This document shows positions 1-8,798 of a stretch of 64,000 nt of DNA, in pieces. The DNA comes from Gammaproteobacteria bacterium (lineage in GTDB: Bacteria; Pseudomonadota; Gammaproteobacteria; JABDBA01). How positions within the stretch are numbered: the first letter of the stretch is position 1; each line of letters starts with the position of its first letter. The notes beneath the pieces are model-generated. The model saw only the letters and a program-made list of their open reading frames with translations, was not told the DNA's origin and searched no databases. Both the position numbers and the translations under genes were made by a program. Where the stretch lies: the NCBI GenBank assembly GCA_013288885.1, contig JABDBA010000006.1:42262-106261 (forward strand). The letters are read 5' to 3'.

Positions 1-1331
1 GCCTGACGTTTTTTAATTCCCGTTAAATTTTCATCAATAGCATCTGTAACATAGGTTGCTATATTTTTTTCTCGGGTCACATGTTCTTGAATTTTTACTT
101 GCCATCCTGCGGCATTTAAATTTGGATAGCGTTTATAAATAGCACCGACATTTTTAGGATTACCCTGGCTAAATCGAGCAAATAATTTTGTATCGTAAAA
201 AATGGCTTTCGCATATTTTTCATTATTGAAAGCTAAAATGAATAAATCTTCGGCGCTTGCATCTGCAGCAAAAGAAATATCACTTAATATCCCCAAATCT
301 CCATGGACGTATTTTTTCTTTAACCGACTATACTCTGCCGCAAAAACATCGCGTTCAAGTTGTGTCTGCGATAATTGGCCATCACGCAGTTTTTTTAAAA
401 CAACTTGTAACGTTTGTTGTTTAATATCTGCTGTTACAGCTGGGTCGTATACTTCAGTAAAACAACTTTCTACTTTAAATGTGACACCGGCAAATGGTCG
501 ACCAGGTTTTGTAGCATGGCCTGGTTCATTGTTGTGACGGAAAACAAAAGTCGATGAACGCACTGCGAGCGGAGCAGATGGATCGGTTTTAATTGTTCTA
601 GCTGAAGATGCCGTTTTGGAACACGAATATTGATGAAGACTTTCTGTCACGGTAACCGCCAGCGAACCATCAGCACGAACTGTTTGTTGGTAGCTACGAC
701 TGCCCTTGAAAGTGGGGCCTTGGCTATCAAGATAATCTATTCCTTTTGCTATAAAACTGCGATGGCCTACGTATTGACGACTAAGTTCATGTAGTGTGGC
801 ATCAGCATTATCCCAGTTTGTATCTTTTGCAATGTCAGGGCGACGTGCAGTCGCATACCCATCGTAGATTGTTTGTAAATCTTTGCGCAGTTGCTGTGTA
901 GTTGTTCTTTCAGACTTGAAATTTTTTAAAACAATTAAATAAGCAATGGCTTCGTTATAAAAAACATTCAAGCTATTACTGTTAGCAGTGATGGCAGACT
1001 GCAAGGTCATGAAATCTTGATCTTGAAGATTTTTTATTAAAGCTCCCTTTTTATCTTGATCAACAACACCCGCCCTAAACTGCAATTCAATATTTTTTGC
1101 AATGAGGTCTTTTATAGCGCCGATCGCTTTTTCAGCATCGGTGTTTTTTTCTTCAGCGCACGCAAAGGCGATTTCAGCGTGAGGTTGCAGATATGCATCG
1201 ATAGATGTGAGATCGCGGTATTCGACAATAAGCTGCCATTCTTTGTCATTAATTTGTGACAGGGGCTTGTTAAAAGCTTGTTTGGCCTCGTCAAAGCGCT
1301 TTTTGTCTAAGTTTAAGGTAAAATAACCCAT
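1..1331 (-). CDS. Large hypothetical protein, C-terminus cut by window edge
   Basis: The frame is open from an ATG at 1331 to the left edge without a stop, so at least 443 residues are coded and the C-terminus lies outside the window. I do not recognise a family. The visible part is soluble, with no signal peptide or membrane segment. The N-terminus (MGYFTLNLDKKRFDEAKQ) and the first 200 residues are charged and probably helical; residues about 210-290 are richer in Ser/Thr and look more strand-like. No strong ribosome site precedes the ATG. The gene is separated from the oxidase cluster by two palindromic repeats, so it is probably not part of that operon. Its size and lack of recognisable domains resemble the other accessory proteins of this window; a host-directed role would be a guess. 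Confidence 0.75.
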   Translation of the reverse strand, partial: MGYFTLNLDKKRFDEAKQAFNKPLSQINDKEWQLIVEYRDLTSIDAYLQPHAEIAFACAEEKNTDAEKAIGAIKDLIAKNIELQFRAGVVDQDKKGALIKNLQDQDFMTLQSAITANSNSLNVFYNEAIAYLIVLKNFKSERTTTQQLRKDLQTIYDGYATARRPDIAKDTNWDNADATLHELSRQYVGHRSFIAKGIDYLDSQGPTFKGSRSYQQTVRADGSLAVTVTESLHQYSCSKTASSARTIKTDPSAPLAVRSSTFVFRHNNEPGHATKPGRPFAGVTFKVESCFTEVYDPAVTADIKQQTLQVVLKKLRDGQLSQTQLERDVFAAEYSRLKKKYVHGDLGILSDISFAADASAEDLFILAFNNEKYAKAIFYDTKLFARFSQGNPKNVGAIYKRYPNLNAAGWQVKIQEHVTREKNIATYVTDAIDENLTGIKKRQ

Positions 1332-1360
1332 AGTTGTGTCTCAGTTCTTGTTTTTGGTTC

Positions 1361-1452
1361 ATGGGGTCAGATCTTGACTTGCTACATGTCTAGAAGAAGT
1401 TGGACCCATAGAATTATTAGTTAACATGTAGCAAGTCAAGATCTGACCCCAT
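1361..1452. repeat. 29-bp perfect inverted repeat, REP-like
   Basis: Arms at 1361-1389 and 1424-1452 are exact reverse complements (29 bp) separated by 34 bases. The arm begins ATGGGGTCAGATCTTGACTT. Arms of the GGGGTCAGATCTTGA type are familiar from REP-like elements spread by REP-associated tyrosine transposases in gammaproteobacteria; no transposase is present here. It lies between the start of the left-edge gene and the end of sco1. Confidence 0.8.
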
Positions 1453-1488
1453 TATACCTGATTTATAAGGTAAATGTCAGGGGGTTTT

Positions 1489-1518
1489 CCCTCACCCTAA
1501 CCCTCTCCCAGGGGGAGA
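1489..1518. repeat. Short palindromic intergenic repeat (CCCTCACCC type)
   Basis: The stretch CCCTCACCCTAACCCTCTCC followed by CAGGGGGAGA can fold through TCTCCC and GGGAGA. A closely related copy lies at 15744-15770. It sits just after the sco1 stop codon, where it could also end transcription, although there is no T-run on the relevant strand. Confidence 0.6.
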
Positions 1519-1530
1519 TCGGAAAACCAA

Positions 1531-2151
1531 CTACCCCACGATTTTGGTGTAATCCTTAGCGATTTGGCTGGGGTCGTGCGGCATCGAGAATACCGCAGCA
1601 AGGGCGCCTTTGGGGTTAATCAATAGCAACGCCCCACTGTGGTCGATTTGGTAGTCGGTCGCTACGGCGGTGGGGCTGGGGTCTTTCACTTTCATGTATA
1701 ACACGCTGAGCTGCTGGGTGAGTAAAGTCAGCTCTTTTTGGCTGCCAGTCGCCCCTTGAAAGCTAGGGTCAAAACCGGTGACATATTGGTGGATAATCGG
1801 CAAGGTATCGCGTTCTGGATCGAGGGAGATAAACACCACTTGCGGTAGTTTTTGTTTATCAGCCTGTAAGTTGGCGTAAATCTGTTTTAGCGACGCCATG
1901 GTGGTCGGGCATATACTGCCGCATTGGGTAAAGCCAAAAAATAAGAATGTCCAATGACCGGATAAATTCTGGTTCGTAAAGGGTTGGTTGGTGCTATCCG
2001 TCAAAGTAAACGCATTTAAGGTGCGCGGTTGGGGCAACACGGTGGCCGTGGTTACTTGTTGTGACAAGCTGCTTGCTTGGGTGGTAGTTGCAGCTAAGCT
2101 GAGAGTGATAACAGTGCTGATTAAGAGCAATTTAAATATTGATTTTTTCAT
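1531..2151 (-). CDS. SCO1/SenC family copper chaperone for cytochrome oxidase
   Basis: This is a 206-residue thioredoxin-fold protein of the SCO1/SenC family, which delivers copper to the CuA site of cytochrome c oxidase subunit II from the periplasmic face of the membrane. A signal peptide or anchor is clear (MKKSIFKLLLISTVITLSLA). The copper-binding motif CGSIC (CxxxC) and the later conserved His in the YQIDHSG motif are both present. The ATG at 2151 is chosen because AAGAGGTAG precedes it by a good distance and the signal peptide begins there. An upstream in-frame start at 2307 exists, but the extension would be translated from a REP-type repeat. The gene is last in the oxidase assembly cluster, separated from ctaB by 152 bases containing that repeat. 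Confidence 0.93.
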   Translation of the reverse strand: MKKSIFKLLLISTVITLSLAATTTQASSLSQQVTTATVLPQPRTLNAFTLTDSTNQPFTNQNLSGHWTFLFFGFTQCGSICPTTMASLKQIYANLQADKQKLPQVVFISLDPERDTLPIIHQYVTGFDPSFQGATGSQKELTLLTQQLSVLYMKVKDPSPTAVATDYQIDHSGALLLINPKGALAAVFSMPHDPSQIAKDYTKIVG

Positions 2152-2190
2152 AACCGCTACCTCTTGAGTAATTTTATTTATATTAAAAAC

Positions 2191-2285
2191 TGTAGGTCGG
2201 TTCAAGCGAAGCGGAACCGACAGCAAAAATGATTTCAACATCGCATGTCGGCTCCGTCGCTTGCGCTCCTTGAGCCGACCTACGT
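2191..2285. repeat. Paired REP hairpins (BIME-like) in the sco1 leader
   Basis: Two imperfect hairpins lie head to head: GTCGGTTC/GAACCGAC (2196-2203 with 2214-2221) and GTCGGCTC/GAGCCGAC (2247-2254 with 2272-2279). The outer ends, TGTAGGTCGG and CCGACCTACG, also pair with each other. This is the layout of a bacterial interspersed mosaic element. It lies between ctaB and sco1 and may reduce or process the transcript before sco1. Confidence 0.75.
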
Positions 2286-2303
2286 TGTTGCAATGACACA
2301 AAA

Positions 2304-3164
2304 TCATATAAAATAATGATCGACCAACAACACAACAAACAACACCATTAAATAAATAATGGAATAACGAAACGTTTCTAGAGCGATGCGTTCACCGGTT
2401 TTGAAATACAAACAAAATGCGAAATAAAGAAAACCCGCATCGAGTATTAATGTTCCGATCAAATAAATAATGCCGCTCATGCCAATCACATACGGCAATA
2501 AACTAACCGCCGTCAACAAAAACGTATACAGCAAAATGGCTAATTTAGTGAATGGTATGCCATGCGTGACGGGCAGCATAGGAATATCAGCTTTGGCATA
2601 ATCAGCGAAACGAGCGATGGCGAGCGCCCAAAAATGCGGCGGCGTCCATACAAAAATAATCAGCATTAATAATAAACTTTGTGGATCAAGATGCCCCGTA
2701 ACCGCCGTCCAACCTAACACTGGCGGTGCAGCACCGGCAGCACCACCGATGACAATATTTTGCGGTGTGGTGCGTTTTAAATAAAGTGTGTAAATGCCAG
2801 CGTAACCAATCAACGTTAAAAATGTAAGTGCGGCAGTGAGTGCGTTCACAAAAAAAATTAACACCAACATGCCAAGGCCGCCAATAATAATCGCGAAATA
2901 CATTGCATGGCGTGAACTGACACGCCCAGTAGGAATAGGACGACGATGTGTGCGCGCCATCATTGCATCGATGCGATAATCAGCGAGGTGATTAATAGCC
3001 GCTGCAGAACCAGCGCAAAATGCAATGCCAATAGTTCCGAAAATAAAAGCATGCCACGGTATTAAACCTGGTGCAGCTAATTGCATACCGACAATCGCCG
3101 TTAATAACATTAACGCGACTACACGCGGTTTGCACAGTTCTAAATAATCACGCCAATGGCACAT
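2304..3164 (-). CDS. cyoE: Haem O synthase (protohaem IX farnesyltransferase)
   Basis: This UbiA-type prenyltransferase adds farnesyl to haem B, the first step of haem A synthesis for the oxidase. It has 286 residues, the usual length, and is a polytopic membrane protein with many hydrophobic segments. The substrate/Mg-binding motif of the family is seen near residues 57-70 ([19 protein letters not shown], the NxxxDxxxD type). The start codon overlaps the ctaA stop by one base (TAATG), which indicates translational coupling. The name ctaB is equally valid because the gene sits in an aa3-type oxidase cluster. Confidence 0.95.
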   Translation of the reverse strand: MCHWRDYLELCKPRVVALMLLTAIVGMQLAAPGLIPWHAFIFGTIGIAFCAGSAAAINHLADYRIDAMMARTHRRPIPTGRVSSRHAMYFAIIIGGLGMLVLIFFVNALTAALTFLTLIGYAGIYTLYLKRTTPQNIVIGGAAGAAPPVLGWTAVTGHLDPQSLLLMLIIFVWTPPHFWALAIARFADYAKADIPMLPVTHGIPFTKLAILLYTFLLTAVSLLPYVIGMSGIIYLIGTLILDAGFLYFAFCLYFKTGERIALETFRYSIIYLMVLFVVLLVDHYFI

Positions 3165-4195
3165 TATCGATAATCCGAATACTTCTCAGAAATTTTATAT
3201 AACGCATAATTCATGGTGACTAGCGCCAGCAACAACAATGCCGCTACACCATTATGCGCCACAGCCGAGCTCAATGGTAACAACCATATCACGTTGCTGA
3301 TGCCCAAACCAATTTGTATGAGTAGCAATACTAATACTACCAACGCAATGGTTTTAAGGACCATGGCTCTGCGGCAAGCAATTAACATCCAAGCTGATAA
3401 CCAACATAAATAAACCACAGTAACCAACGCACCTAAACGATGCATGACTTGAATGGTTACTCGCTCCGTATTACCTAAGATACCACCCTGATAATTAGGG
3501 CCGGTTGACATCCAAAAATGAAATGCGCGATGCAAATCCATTGCGGGCAATAATTTACCCTGACAATAAGGGAAATCTGGGCAAATCAACGCTGCGTAAT
3601 TAGAACTGGTCCAACCACCCAAAAATATTTGTAGCGCCACAATAATAATCGCGATGGCCGCCCACGGTTTAAATACCCTGACATTTTCTGAAGGGGCGCG
3701 ATGAAAAAAATCACCCAAACGCATGGCGAGCACCCACAACAATGACATGATCAGCATTCCACACATCAAATGCGTCATCACAACAACTGGCAACAAACGC
3801 ATTGTCACTGTCCACTTTCCTAATAATGCTTGAAAAATAACTAATGCCACCAGCGCTAGCGGTAAAGCGATCGGTTGTCCGTGCAAATGATGCTTACGAA
3901 GCGTGAGAATAGTAATAACCAAGATGAGTAATCCCAATGTACCGGCAGCATAACGGTGCGCCATTTCAGTCCATGCTTTTGCAGTATCAATGGCTTCATT
4001 CGGAAATGCTTCATTCGCCAATAAAACACGCGAAGGTGAATTCGGTGCGATAACTTGGCCATAACAACCAGGCCAATCGGGACAACCTAAACCTGCGTCT
4101 TTTAGGCGTGTATAAGCACCGAGCATCATCACAAATAAAACTAATATCGTTGCGATAATAGTGAGGTTAAACGCCAATCGGTTTTCGTGTTGCAT
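3164..4195 (-). CDS. ctaA: Haem A synthase, CtaA/COX15 family
   Basis: This polytopic membrane enzyme oxidises the methyl group of haem O to give haem A. It has 343 residues and about eight hydrophobic segments. Family features include the pairs [10 protein letters not shown] after the first membrane span and [10 protein letters not shown] near the middle, and the His-containing [10 protein letters not shown] and QVMHRLGA segments that hold haem. The ATG at 4195 is preferred, six bases after GGAG; an in-frame TTG at 4207 has no advantage. The gene follows the SCO-like gene closely and overlaps ctaB by one base. Confidence 0.94.
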   Translation of the reverse strand: MQHENRLAFNLTIIATILVLFVMMLGAYTRLKDAGLGCPDWPGCYGQVIAPNSPSRVLLANEAFPNEAIDTAKAWTEMAHRYAAGTLGLLILVITILTLRKHHLHGQPIALPLALVALVIFQALLGKWTVTMRLLPVVVMTHLMCGMLIMSLLWVLAMRLGDFFHRAPSENVRVFKPWAAIAIIIVALQIFLGGWTSSNYAALICPDFPYCQGKLLPAMDLHRAFHFWMSTGPNYQGGILGNTERVTIQVMHRLGALVTVVYLCWLSAWMLIACRRAMVLKTIALVVLVLLLIQIGLGISNVIWLLPLSSAVAHNGVAALLLLALVTMNYALYKISEKYSDYR

Positions 4196-4212
4196 GTTGT
4201 TCTCCAAAAAAA

Positions 4213-4821
4213 TTAGCCAATCTGCGATAAATTTAATAAACGTTTTAAGTCGGTTAAAATGCCTTTAGGTGCTGCATCTGCAGCGTACATCATCATCACA
4301 TTAGCATGAGGATCAACAAAATACAGCGCGCCTTGTTTTGCTTGCATTTGCTGCACTTGTGCTTGACCAAAAAATTGTGTCAATTCTGTTGGCGTAATTA
4401 ATAAATGCTGTGTACCCACATATTCTTTTGCTAACAGCCGATGTAATTGCGGCGAACTTTGTGTAGTCGGTGTCACAATAATGCGTTGCACGCGATCCAT
4501 GTCTTTGCCGAGCGATACCCAAATTTGCCGCATTTTATATAAGTTATTGCGACAAATATCCATGCATTGTGTCGGTGCAACATATAACATTAACCATTGA
4601 CCAGAAATTTCATTAGTATTAATGGCTTTATCATTGCTGCCCAATAATTTAACTTGCGAAAAATCTAATGGTGGTTGCAACAACTTGCCATGATTAATCG
4701 TTTCTTCCACCAATGGATTACGCGCCGAATAAAGGCTCGCGGCCACCAAAAAAGGGCCGACAAATAAAACCAATAATAAAATAGGAATAACAAATGTATA
4801 ATTACGTTTAGTGTTTTGCAT
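4213..4821 (-). CDS. Membrane-anchored SCO-like/thioredoxin-like oxidase assembly protein
   Basis: This 202-residue protein has one N-terminal membrane anchor (residues about 9-31) and a periplasmic thioredoxin-like domain. The motif TQCMDICRNNLYK contains a CxxxC pair like that of SCO copper chaperones. It starts 14 bases inside surf1 and lies between surf1 and ctaA, a position where gammaproteobacteria often carry an uncharacterised oxidase assembly protein. A role in copper or thiol handling during oxidase assembly is inferred from the motif and position. It is clearly distinct from the sco1 gene at the end of the cluster, so the cluster codes two CxxxC proteins. Confidence 0.8.
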   Translation of the reverse strand: MQNTKRNYTFVIPILLLVLFVGPFLVAASLYSARNPLVEETINHGKLLQPPLDFSQVKLLGSNDKAINTNEISGQWLMLYVAPTQCMDICRNNLYKMRQIWVSLGKDMDRVQRIIVTPTTQSSPQLHRLLAKEYVGTQHLLITPTELTQFFGQAQVQQMQAKQGALYFVDPHANVMMMYAADAAPKGILTDLKRLLNLSQIG

Positions 4822-5560
4822 GGGCTGCCCCTTTACGCTGAGTATTAACTAAAATATAAATAATGAACAAAGTTGCGGCTAAAGCAAACCATTGAAACGC
4901 ATAGCCGTAGTGCTTTGCTGGGTTTAAATTAATCGGTTCCCACGCACGCGCAAAGCCATGTGGCTGATCGCCGTTTAACAATACCACGAACGGATAAAAT
5001 TCATAACCAGTTAATTGACTCATGGTTGCTTGATCAATTTTCCCGATACGCTTTGGCCACACATGGTCTTCGATATTATTGCCCAATACAAAACCTTTAT
5101 TATCAATCGGTCGAATTATTCCTTGTAATGTCACCGTTCCTGTTACGGGTGTTAACACAGGCAATTGTTGCCGATTATTGCCTTGCGTCACCCAACCTCG
5201 GTTTAACAAAACTACTTTATGGCTGCCTGCCAAAATAAACGGTGTAATCACATAATAACCCACTTGATGCTGATAAAATTGGTTATCTAACAAAAACTGT
5301 TGCTGATTATCAAAATGCCCTGTCATTTGTACCGGATAATATTGCATATCCGCAGGCAACTTTGTTAATTGGTTCAGTTGCAACGGTGCTATTTGATTAC
5401 GTGCCGCATACGCGCTTTGTAATTCTTTTTTTTGTGCTGCGCGATGCAACTGCCAGTTTCCTAATGCCAGCAATAATGGTAACAAAAGCAGTGTTGCAAT
5501 GGTGGATATCCAATGTGGGGAAAAGCTAAAATGTGCAACACGTATAGTCATTAATGGCAT
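4808..5560 (-). CDS. SURF1 family cytochrome oxidase biogenesis protein
   Basis: SURF1 proteins help insert haem A into oxidase subunit I. The 250-residue product has the typical plan: an N-terminal membrane span (residues about 15-37) with LGNWQLHRAAQK after it, a periplasmic domain with LLNRGWV, and a C-terminal span (YGYAFQWFALAATLFIIYI). It overlaps the next gene by 14 bases and follows coxC by 10 bases. A second ATG lies three codons in, and neither has a strong ribosome site, so the exact start is uncertain. Confidence 0.92.
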   Translation of the reverse strand: MPLMTIRVAHFSFSPHWISTIATLLLLPLLLALGNWQLHRAAQKKELQSAYAARNQIAPLQLNQLTKLPADMQYYPVQMTGHFDNQQQFLLDNQFYQHQVGYYVITPFILAGSHKVVLLNRGWVTQGNNRQQLPVLTPVTGTVTLQGIIRPIDNKGFVLGNNIEDHVWPKRIGKIDQATMSQLTGYEFYPFVVLLNGDQPHGFARAWEPINLNPAKHYGYAFQWFALAATLFIIYILVNTQRKGAAHAKH

Positions 5561-5570
5561 TAAAGCTGCT

Positions 5571-6449
5571 CTAAAGCATATACAAACAAATAAATGCCAG
5601 TAACCACATAATACTCACAAACCCCATAAACCACGCCACTGCTTCAAAACTATAATAATTGCCGCCGCGTACATAATGCCCCATTGAGCAGCGCACTAAA
5701 ATAACCGATAAAAATACGACTGCTACTAATACATGCAAAAACAGCACGGCGGTCAGCATGAAATATAAGCTGGCATAAATGCCGCTATTAATAGTTAACG
5801 CATCTTGCTGCATCACCAAAAAATAATAATGAAATTGTAAAAACAACGCTAAAGTACATAACATTATCGACGCTAATAACCCCGTCGCAGGCGCCCATGG
5901 GTTGCCTTTTCTACTCGCGGATAATGACATAATAGTGATCACGGCGCTAATCAATAAAAATGCACTGATAATTGTTGGCAGCATCCAAGCACTGGGTGCA
6001 TTTTGTAACCCAGCAAATAAATAAGGCGCGGGATTTTTAACTAACGGCCAAGTAACTTGAAAATTTGGCCACAATACATAATGCGTCATGACCGATCCAC
6101 CTGCGCCATGCCCCGCTAACCAAGGCAATGTCGAAAAACGCACATACATTAACGCACCGATCAATATTCCAAATAAGAAAAACTCGCAAACAAAAAACCA
6201 AAATAACGCCCAACGAAAAGTACGATCCATCTGCGCATCATATAAACCTGCGCGACTTTCTTTGATCACAGCGCGAAACCAACCAAATAACATATACATT
6301 AGCATTAAGATGCCAACAATGGAAAATAATTCGCCCCAACCACTACCAAAATTGAGTGAGCCTACAGCGAAAAAAAACAAAGCGATCGACCCAATAATAG
6401 GCCATGCACTTTGTTCAGGTACATAATAACTACCGTGCGGTGCTGACAT
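5571..6449 (-). CDS. ctaE: Cytochrome c oxidase subunit III
   Basis: This is the seven-span subunit III of the aa3-type oxidase, 292 residues, close to the expected size. The WALFWFFVCEFFLFG segment and the conserved HYYFLVMQQDA and HVLVAVVFL segments identify it. An AGGAG ribosome site sits just before the ATG. It follows the CtaG/Cox11 gene and precedes surf1, a common order in gammaproteobacteria. Confidence 0.95.
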   Translation of the reverse strand: MSAPHGSYYVPEQSAWPIIGSIALFFFAVGSLNFGSGWGELFSIVGILMLMYMLFGWFRAVIKESRAGLYDAQMDRTFRWALFWFFVCEFFLFGILIGALMYVRFSTLPWLAGHGAGGSVMTHYVLWPNFQVTWPLVKNPAPYLFAGLQNAPSAWMLPTIISAFLLISAVITIMSLSASRKGNPWAPATGLLASIMLCTLALFLQFHYYFLVMQQDALTINSGIYASLYFMLTAVLFLHVLVAVVFLSVILVRCSMGHYVRGGNYYSFEAVAWFMGFVSIMWLLAFICLYML

Positions 6450-6457
6450 AGTTTCTC

Positions 6458-7024
6458 CTATTGAATCCGCCCTGTTACTTGGTTAGTAGAGGGGCGTGAA
6501 AGTTGTGCGGTATCAAACATGGTATAAGCTAATGTTAGTGTGTGAATATCTTTGGGTAAATCAGCATCTAAGTGAAATAACACGGGCATCTCGCGCCCTT
6601 CGTGCGCAGCAAAGGTTTGTTGCGTAAAACAAAAACATTCCGTTTTTTTAAGATATTTCGCTGCAAGCCCCGGTGAAATACTAGGTATCGCTTGCACCGT
6701 CATGCTACTGGGTGAATTATTTTTAGCGTAATAATTAATTATTTTATTTTCACCCGGATGCAATTGCACTTTTTTAACTAAGGGATAAAAATCCCACGGT
6801 AAATCGGCATTGGTATTGGCAATAAATTCCACTGTTACCATTCGATTTTTATCCACAGTTTGTGATTGCACCATCGAAGTATTCTCAGGTTTGCCATTAA
6901 TACCTAACACTTTGCACATGGCGGTATAAAGCGGCACTAACGCAAATCCAAAACCAAACATGCCGCAACCAATTAGGATCAGCGCCCACAGTAAACGTCG
7001 ATTTTTTGCTGCTGTTGGTAACAT
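6458..7024 (-). CDS. ctaG: Cytochrome oxidase assembly protein CtaG/Cox11
   Basis: Cox11-type proteins insert copper into the CuB site of subunit I. The protein has 188 residues: one N-terminal span (residues about 10-32), then a periplasmic immunoglobulin-like domain with the copper motif CFCFTQQ. The residues AMCKVLGINGK after the membrane span are also typical. It begins only two bases after the coxA stop, so the pair is translationally coupled. Confidence 0.95.
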   Translation of the reverse strand: MLPTAAKNRRLLWALILIGCGMFGFGFALVPLYTAMCKVLGINGKPENTSMVQSQTVDKNRMVTVEFIANTNADLPWDFYPLVKKVQLHPGENKIINYYAKNNSPSSMTVQAIPSISPGLAAKYLKKTECFCFTQQTFAAHEGREMPVLFHLDADLPKDIHTLTLAYTMFDTAQLSRPSTNQVTGRIQ

Positions 7025-7026
7025 CG

Positions 7027-8616
7027 TTAGTGCACAACCGGCGGCGTGGTAAAGCTATGATGCGGCGCAGGTGAATCCAGCGTCCATTCTAAACCTTCGG
7101 CACCTTCCCACACTTGCGGCGTGGCTTTTTCTCCATGCCCCATTGCCGTGCGAATTACGATATAAACAAACAACAGTTGCGATAAACCAAAAATAAACGC
7201 GCCGATGCTGGCCATCATATTAAAATTAGCAAATTGTAATGCGTAATCAGGGATTCGACGTGGCATTCCCGCTAAACCTAAAAAGTGCATGGGGAAGAAT
7301 GTTAAATTCACACCGATCACCGACAACCAAAAATGAACTTTGCCTAATGTTTCGTTATACATCACACCCGTCCATTTTGGTAACCAATAATAGACACCGG
7401 CAAAAATACTGAATACTGCGCCGGGTACTAATACATAATGAAAATGTGCGACAACGAAGTAAGTATCTTGATATTGATAATCTGCAGGAACCATCGATAA
7501 CATAATTCCTGAGAAGCCACCAATGGTAAATAAAATCACAAACGCGATGGCAAATAACATCGGTGTTTCAAACGTCAGTGAGCCACGAAACATCGTGCTG
7601 ACCCAATTAAATACTTTGACACCCGTTGGTACAGCGATCAACATCGTGGTGTACATAAAAAATAACTGCGCGGCTAACGGCACACCGGTGATAAACATAT
7701 GATGTACCCAAACGATGAATGACAAAAATGCAATCGCCACGATCGCGTACACCATCGCGTTATAACCAAATAATTTTTTGCGGCTAAAGGTAGGAATGAT
7801 TTGCGAGATAATGCCAAATGCGGGCAGAATCATAATATACACTTCCGGGTGACCGAAGAACCAAAATAAATGTTGGAACAATAACGGATCACCACCACCA
7901 GCAGGATTAAAAAAGCTGGTACCAAAATGACGATCGGTCAGCATCATCGTCACCGTACCTGCCAATACTGGCATCACTGCTAATAATAAAAATGCGGTGA
8001 TCAACCATGACCAACAGAAAATCGGTAATTTCATCATGTTCATACCGGGCGCGCGTAAATTCAAAATCGTTACAATGATATTGATCGCACCCATGATGGA
8101 AGATAAACCCATCAAGTGGATCGCAACTATCATATAATCGGTGCTGGGTGGGCCATAAGTAGTGGAGAGCGGCGCGTAAAAAGTCCAGCCAAAGTTTGGC
8201 GCTGAGCCAGGCATTATTAAGGTACTAAATAATAAAATAGCAGCGACTGGCAAAATCCAAAACGCCCAGTTGTTCATGCGCGGCATCGCCATATCAGGCG
8301 CGCCGATCATCATCGGAATCAACCAGTTGGCAAAACCACTGAACGCAGGCATCACCGCACCAAACACCATGATAAGACCATGCATGGTGGTCATTTGATT
8401 AAATAATTCAGGGTTTAATATTTGTGCGCCCGGGCGGAATAATTCTAAGCGAATTAACATCGCCAACACACCCCCGCTTAAAAACATGATTAAGCTAAAC
8501 CATAAATACATCGTTCCGATATCTTTATGATTAGTGGCAAATAACCAACGCGTCGCCCAGGCAAATTGGCCTTGCGGGGCATCGTGGTGATCGGTATGTT
8601 CGAGGGGTGTACTCAT
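7027..8616 (-). CDS. ctaD: Cytochrome c oxidase subunit I
   Basis: This is the catalytic subunit (coxA) carrying haem a and the haem a3-CuB centre; it reduces oxygen and pumps protons. It has 529 residues. Visible ligands and channel motifs include TTMHGLIMVFG, the cross-linked His-Tyr region GHPEVYIMILPAFG, WVHHMF, and DTYFVVAHFHYVL. The ATG at 8616 is chosen because AAGGAG lies ten bases before it; a start 14 codons upstream lacks this and adds an unusual hydrophobic tail. Normally this gene follows coxB directly; here a 6.8-kb gene intervenes, so coxA may need its own promoter in the 8617-8798 gap. Confidence 0.97.
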   Translation of the reverse strand: MSTPLEHTDHHDAPQGQFAWATRWLFATNHKDIGTMYLWFSLIMFLSGGVLAMLIRLELFRPGAQILNPELFNQMTTMHGLIMVFGAVMPAFSGFANWLIPMMIGAPDMAMPRMNNWAFWILPVAAILLFSTLIMPGSAPNFGWTFYAPLSTTYGPPSTDYMIVAIHLMGLSSIMGAINIIVTILNLRAPGMNMMKLPIFCWSWLITAFLLLAVMPVLAGTVTMMLTDRHFGTSFFNPAGGGDPLLFQHLFWFFGHPEVYIMILPAFGIISQIIPTFSRKKLFGYNAMVYAIVAIAFLSFIVWVHHMFITGVPLAAQLFFMYTTMLIAVPTGVKVFNWVSTMFRGSLTFETPMLFAIAFVILFTIGGFSGIMLSMVPADYQYQDTYFVVAHFHYVLVPGAVFSIFAGVYYWLPKWTGVMYNETLGKVHFWLSVIGVNLTFFPMHFLGLAGMPRRIPDYALQFANFNMMASIGAFIFGLSQLLFVYIVIRTAMGHGEKATPQVWEGAEGLEWTLDSPAPHHSFTTPPVVH

Positions 8617-8703
8617 AGCAATTAAGCTCCTTAGTAGACAGGCCAGCAGAATGGCCATATTTAACTACAAAATTGCAAATTATGCTAATTCTTTGATCGC
8701 TAA

Positions 8704-8772
8704 GGGGCCCAGTCTACGATCTGCGCTTTTGGGCAAAATTTGTCCAAATACGCAGATCGTAGACTGGGCCCC
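8704..8772. repeat. 69-base near-perfect hairpin between the giant gene and coxA
   Basis: Arms of 22 bp (8704-8725 and 8751-8772) are exact reverse complements (GGGGCCCAGTCTACGATCTG, then CG), and most of the 25 bases between them also pair. It starts 27 bases after the stop of the giant gene and ends about 90 bases before coxA. It could stop transcription of the giant gene or be a mobile palindromic repeat. A degenerate piece of the arm (TAGATCGTAGA) is seen near 20950. Confidence 0.8.
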
Positions 8773-8798
8773 AGGGTTCATGGAGGAGCCAAGCGAGC

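Noticed and set aside
202..537. Plus-strand open frame of 111 codons
   Set aside because: It is antisense to the long minus-strand frame 1-1331, which is uninterrupted over 443 codons and has better coding character.
2152..2307. Extended N-terminus of the SCO1 protein
   Set aside because: The extra residues are read mainly from the REP hairpins; the start at 2151 has a good ribosome site and begins a signal peptide.
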